From Dichotomocladium elegans (lineage: Eukaryota > Mucoromycota > Mucoromycetes > Mucorales > Lichtheimiaceae), in the NCBI GenBank assembly GCA_025716815.1, contig JAIXMN010000005.1:806001-870000 (forward strand): a stretch of DNA of 64,000 nt, given 5' to 3'. Of this stretch, positions 61,122 through 64,000 are shown in pieces. The stretch's first letter is position 1. The number at the start of each line of letters is the position of its first letter. A program made the position numbers and the translations under genes. The notes under the pieces are model-generated. The model searched no databases and was not told where the DNA came from. It saw only the letters and a program-made list of their open reading frames with translations.

Positions 61122-62555
61122 CTAGTAAGCGTTGACGAGGCCTCGGATGGAGTCAATGGTACCAAAGATGAGACCGACAATACCCAAGAGGATGATAAGA
61201 CCGCAGAATGCGAGTTCATAGATGGGTTTGTTGCGGAAGCCTGTGAGGCGCCAGTAAAAGAGGACAGGGAAGATGAAGATCAGACCACAGTTGGCAAAGG
61301 AACCGATAAGACTCATCAAGAGATCAAAGTGAGGAACCGTGCACGCAAGGACAGTGACGCAGGCCATGAGCAGGAGACGAAGACAACAGCGAATGCAGAA
61401 TTCCTTGACGCGGCCAAGGCGTTCGACCTTGATATTAAGCATCTCCTCGACATCCAGAGCAAAAGAGGTAAGCAGGATGGGAGCCGCAAATAAAACGTGG
61501 ACAGTCATCAAGACGATGGCAATAATCCTGGGTACGCCAGACGGAATCGAGTCGTAGACGGGAGAGACGACGTTCCGGCCGTAGATGTAGTAGCCTGGGA
61601 TGGCGGTCAAAAAATACATGCCGGCACAGGCAGCCATACCTGCCGCGGCCACCTTGTTGAAGTCGCGAGGGCGATTCATAGACGCCTCCACATGGGGCAA
61701 GACGACGTTGCCACCAAAGCTAAATGATATAGTCGATAGTGCAATAGGGAATTGATCCCAGATGACCGAATCATGATGAATGTCGGTGAGATTCTTTTGG
61801 TCGATGCAGGCGACGATCAGGACAATGAGGACCGTAGCGAAGGTGGCAAAGGCACCGAAGCCGGCCATTAATCCAACCTCCTTCAGACTCTTGACAAAAA
61901 CAAAAGGAATCGCAACAAGAACACTGCAGATAATTGTCCATGGAATTTCGCCGATCGCACCAGCCGTTCCTTTGCAGAGAAATTGGAAGTTGCTTCCACA
62001 CAAGACCATGTACAGAACCGGAGCACCGACCAAGATCCATGCGTTGAAAAAGAAGGTGACCCAGCCACCAAGAGCACCATACGCCGCAGTGGCCACGTCC
62101 TTATAGCTCAAAAGGCGCTTGTTGCCAGAAGCATAAAGGCAACGAACCAAGATGATACTGGTGTACTGAATCATCGATGCATGCGTCAGTAAGTGTACGG
62201 CATATATAGTGGTTTGTTCTAAGAGAGCTTACTGTAGACATGAACCAGGCCAGGAACAGGATCAGGATGCCAATCCAACCGCCCAATCTCAACGCATATG
62301 GCAGACCAAGGGTGCCAGTGCCTGCAATTACACAGACAACATTGAAAAAGGCGTGCATTGTGGAACCAGCCTCAGATCGATCAATATCCTGGAACTCCTT
62401 GCTGTCGCAGTCGTAGTCGGCCACTGTAAACAAAGATCTCAATAAAGTTCTGTTGATGGAGCCTAGCATCAACCGAGTTTATGGTTACCACTAACAGCCT
62501 CGACAATCGAGGTGGCACAACCGGGTGATATCTTTTTCTCGTCCGTAAACGACAT
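61122..62555 (-). CDS. Amino-acid transporter, AAAP family (AVT1/SLC32/SLC36-like)
   Basis: Exons 62555-62489, 62423-62233 and 62165-61122 give 433 residues. An N-terminal acidic cytosolic part precedes the first membrane span, which has GTGTLGLPYALRLGGWIGI, the start signature of Aa_trans proteins. About eleven membrane spans follow, with YKDVATAAYG, FSFGGNVVLPHVEASMNRP, GYYIYGRNV and the ending LLGIVGLIFGTIDSI. The G-G-N-V-V-x-P-x-x-x-x-x-M patch is typical of the vacuolar or lysosomal branch. It most likely moves amino acids across the vacuolar membrane, driven by protons, but direction and substrates cannot be told. The two introns keep frame. Confidence 0.9.
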
Positions 62556-64000
62556 GATGGCGTAGAGAGATACGGGCAAGGAAGGGATTAATTGATCTGC
62601 GGCAACAATAAACCAGCTTAAATACTTCGATCCCCTGGTTGTTGTTTTTTTTTTTTTTTGCTTATTGCCCGTCTTTTTTTTTTCGATCGGAGCTTCAGTT
62701 TCGCTGACCGGATTTTACTTTGTCTAATTACAGGCCGAGCCAAGCTAAATCAATGGGTGGAAAAATGCAATTCAACGTAATGGAGCGCTTGGAGATCATG
62801 GTACCGGTCTTCTATGCATGCTCCACTTCCCCTTGTGTCCGAAATCAGACAAATTAACCGCAGCTATTGGGAGCATTTATTCAGGGACATCCGTTCATGT
62901 TACACGTCTCAGTTTAGTGAGTCATTTGGGCACGTCGGATGTTCTTTCATTTTTTGCGGAGAAACATGGTAGATTCACTTGTGCCAAGTGGAACAAGCAG
63001 CCTTAAACTCAGGGCCCGTGGGTATTTTCAAGGAGAGCAGGTCTGGTTTCACCTGTCACATTTCTGTCCCCGCCCGCGTGCTTCAAACCTGTACGACCTG
63101 AGGGTTCCCCTCAAAACGACCTTGTCCTTCCGAAATACAACGGATCGGAACGAACATCTTCCACCTTGCTCGCGAGCCTATCCTACGCGAACAGACATGG
63201 CCACGGTATTGCTCTGCAGATTAAATGCCGGTTTGAGCTGCCACCGCACACACCATACGGATGAAGGCTACTGGGACTTCTTGTACTAGAAGCCAGCGTC
63301 CAGTAAGAAAAGTGTACCATCAGATCCAGCCGAACGTCGGTGCATAATCGCCCTCCACAGTGCTTGCACGCTTCCCGCCGCAACGGCTTTATCTTCCAAT
63401 AATATGTAGATTTCCACAACAACCTTTATCCAGCGTACCGCAAGAAGACCAAGACATATCACCAATCAGAAGCTGTTCTCTGGAAACAGCCTGTGGGTCA
63501 AAATAAAGTGCTTCGGAACCCCACGAGAGCGGAACGATTAAGTTCCGTGCCACGATTCACAGCGGTGCAACAGGCCTTACTGCTTTTGAAAGCGTTTACA
63601 AGCCACCCACCGTCGTACGAAGAAAGAATCTTACATTTAACATGCCCGAACCTGGTAGGAGGAGGAGTCTTGTTTGTATCCGAGGGTCTTTTGCATCCGT
63701 AACCGACATACAATCAAATTGCGACAAGGCAACATTTGCGAGAATGCGAAAAAGTACTGCAGATCACCTGGAGAGACTCAAATGCAAGGATTCTTTACAT
63801 GAATCCTATCCATCGACCATACAGATTTCTCAGCTCCTTTTACGCAAGCCCGTCTCTCGACATACTTTAAGATGCTTCGAGCAGGCCAACAGTGCAAAGG
63901 CGATTGGATAAGCGAGTTGACTTATTAACTTGCTATAAGAATCGTATGTCAGTCCGGGGCTCACCATTGATCGAAGAATACCAACACCCTCTGTCATGAG
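62556..64000. other. Promoter of transporter gene, then unresolved coding-like sequence at window edge
   Basis: The first 150 bases carry two T runs (62646-62660 and 62675-62683) and probably the transporter promoter. Beyond 63280, minus-strand frames look partly like protein: at about 63290-63415 VVVEIYILLEDKAVAAGSVQ, then HRRSAGSDGTLFLLDAGF; at about 63420-63525 SEALYFDPQAVSREQLLIGD; at the window edge LMTEGVGILRSM before a GTGAGC donor. They are in different frames, and I could not fix introns between them. This could be the 3' part of a gene that begins beyond base 64000, or a decaying one. Confidence 0.3.

Overview
This is a eukaryotic nuclear window, most likely from an early-diverging (Mucoromycota-like) fungus. 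Nearly every gene is cut by short GT-AG introns of about 55-110 bases with branch-point-like motifs. The genes include fungal types: a Bud4/anillin-type PH protein, a GPI-anchored CRH-type GH16 enzyme, QCR2 and QCR10, a GATA factor and F-box proteins. Some, such as PHAF1 and GPATCH1, are missing from model yeasts. The assignment to Mucoromycota is inference from this mix and was not tested. There are no operons, CRISPR arrays, rRNA genes or intact transposons that I can see.

Layout. 1-3.9 kb: 3' part of a SEN1-type helicase. 3.9-8.1 kb: gene-poor, with one tRNA-Trp(CCA). 8.1-10.6 kb (-): conserved but unnamed protein. 10.6-14.5 kb: gene-poor, with a possible decayed gene. 14.5-29.3 kb (+): dense block of GPATCH1 homologue, WD40-like protein, neuroguidin/Lcp5, UBC12, ankyrin plus Bud4-like PH protein, a coiled-coil protein and an unassigned protein. 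29.5-35.5 kb (-): GATA factor, F-box protein with a frame problem, DUF4112 protein, F-box/LRR protein. 36.2-37.3 kb (+): homeodomain protein. 37.5-42.5 kb (-): unassigned protein, PHAF1 homologue, weak membrane-protein candidate. 42.8-47.7 kb (+): low-complexity protein, FAD-dependent amine oxidase, PLP homeostasis protein. 47.8-49.4 kb (-): conserved unknown. 50.4-59.8 kb (+): mitochondrial citrate carrier, QCR2, QCR10, GH16 transglycosidase, DED1/DDX3 helicase. 61.1-62.6 kb (-): amino-acid transporter. The last 1.4 kb has no resolved gene.

Gene models were built by hand: splice sites were chosen so that reading phase and family conservation agree, and the summed exon lengths are divisible by three wherever a full model is claimed. 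Themes are housekeeping ones: RNA metabolism (SEN1, GPATCH1, neuroguidin, DED1), mitochondrial energy metabolism (citrate carrier, two complex III subunits side by side), ubiquitin-like systems (UBC12, F-box proteins), autophagy (PHAF1), wall and septum (GH16, Bud4-like). I found no clearly novel multi-gene system. The most interesting signals are four well-supported GC-AG introns, several micro-exons, an ankyrin/Bud4-like domain combination, and a few conserved-looking proteins that I cannot name.
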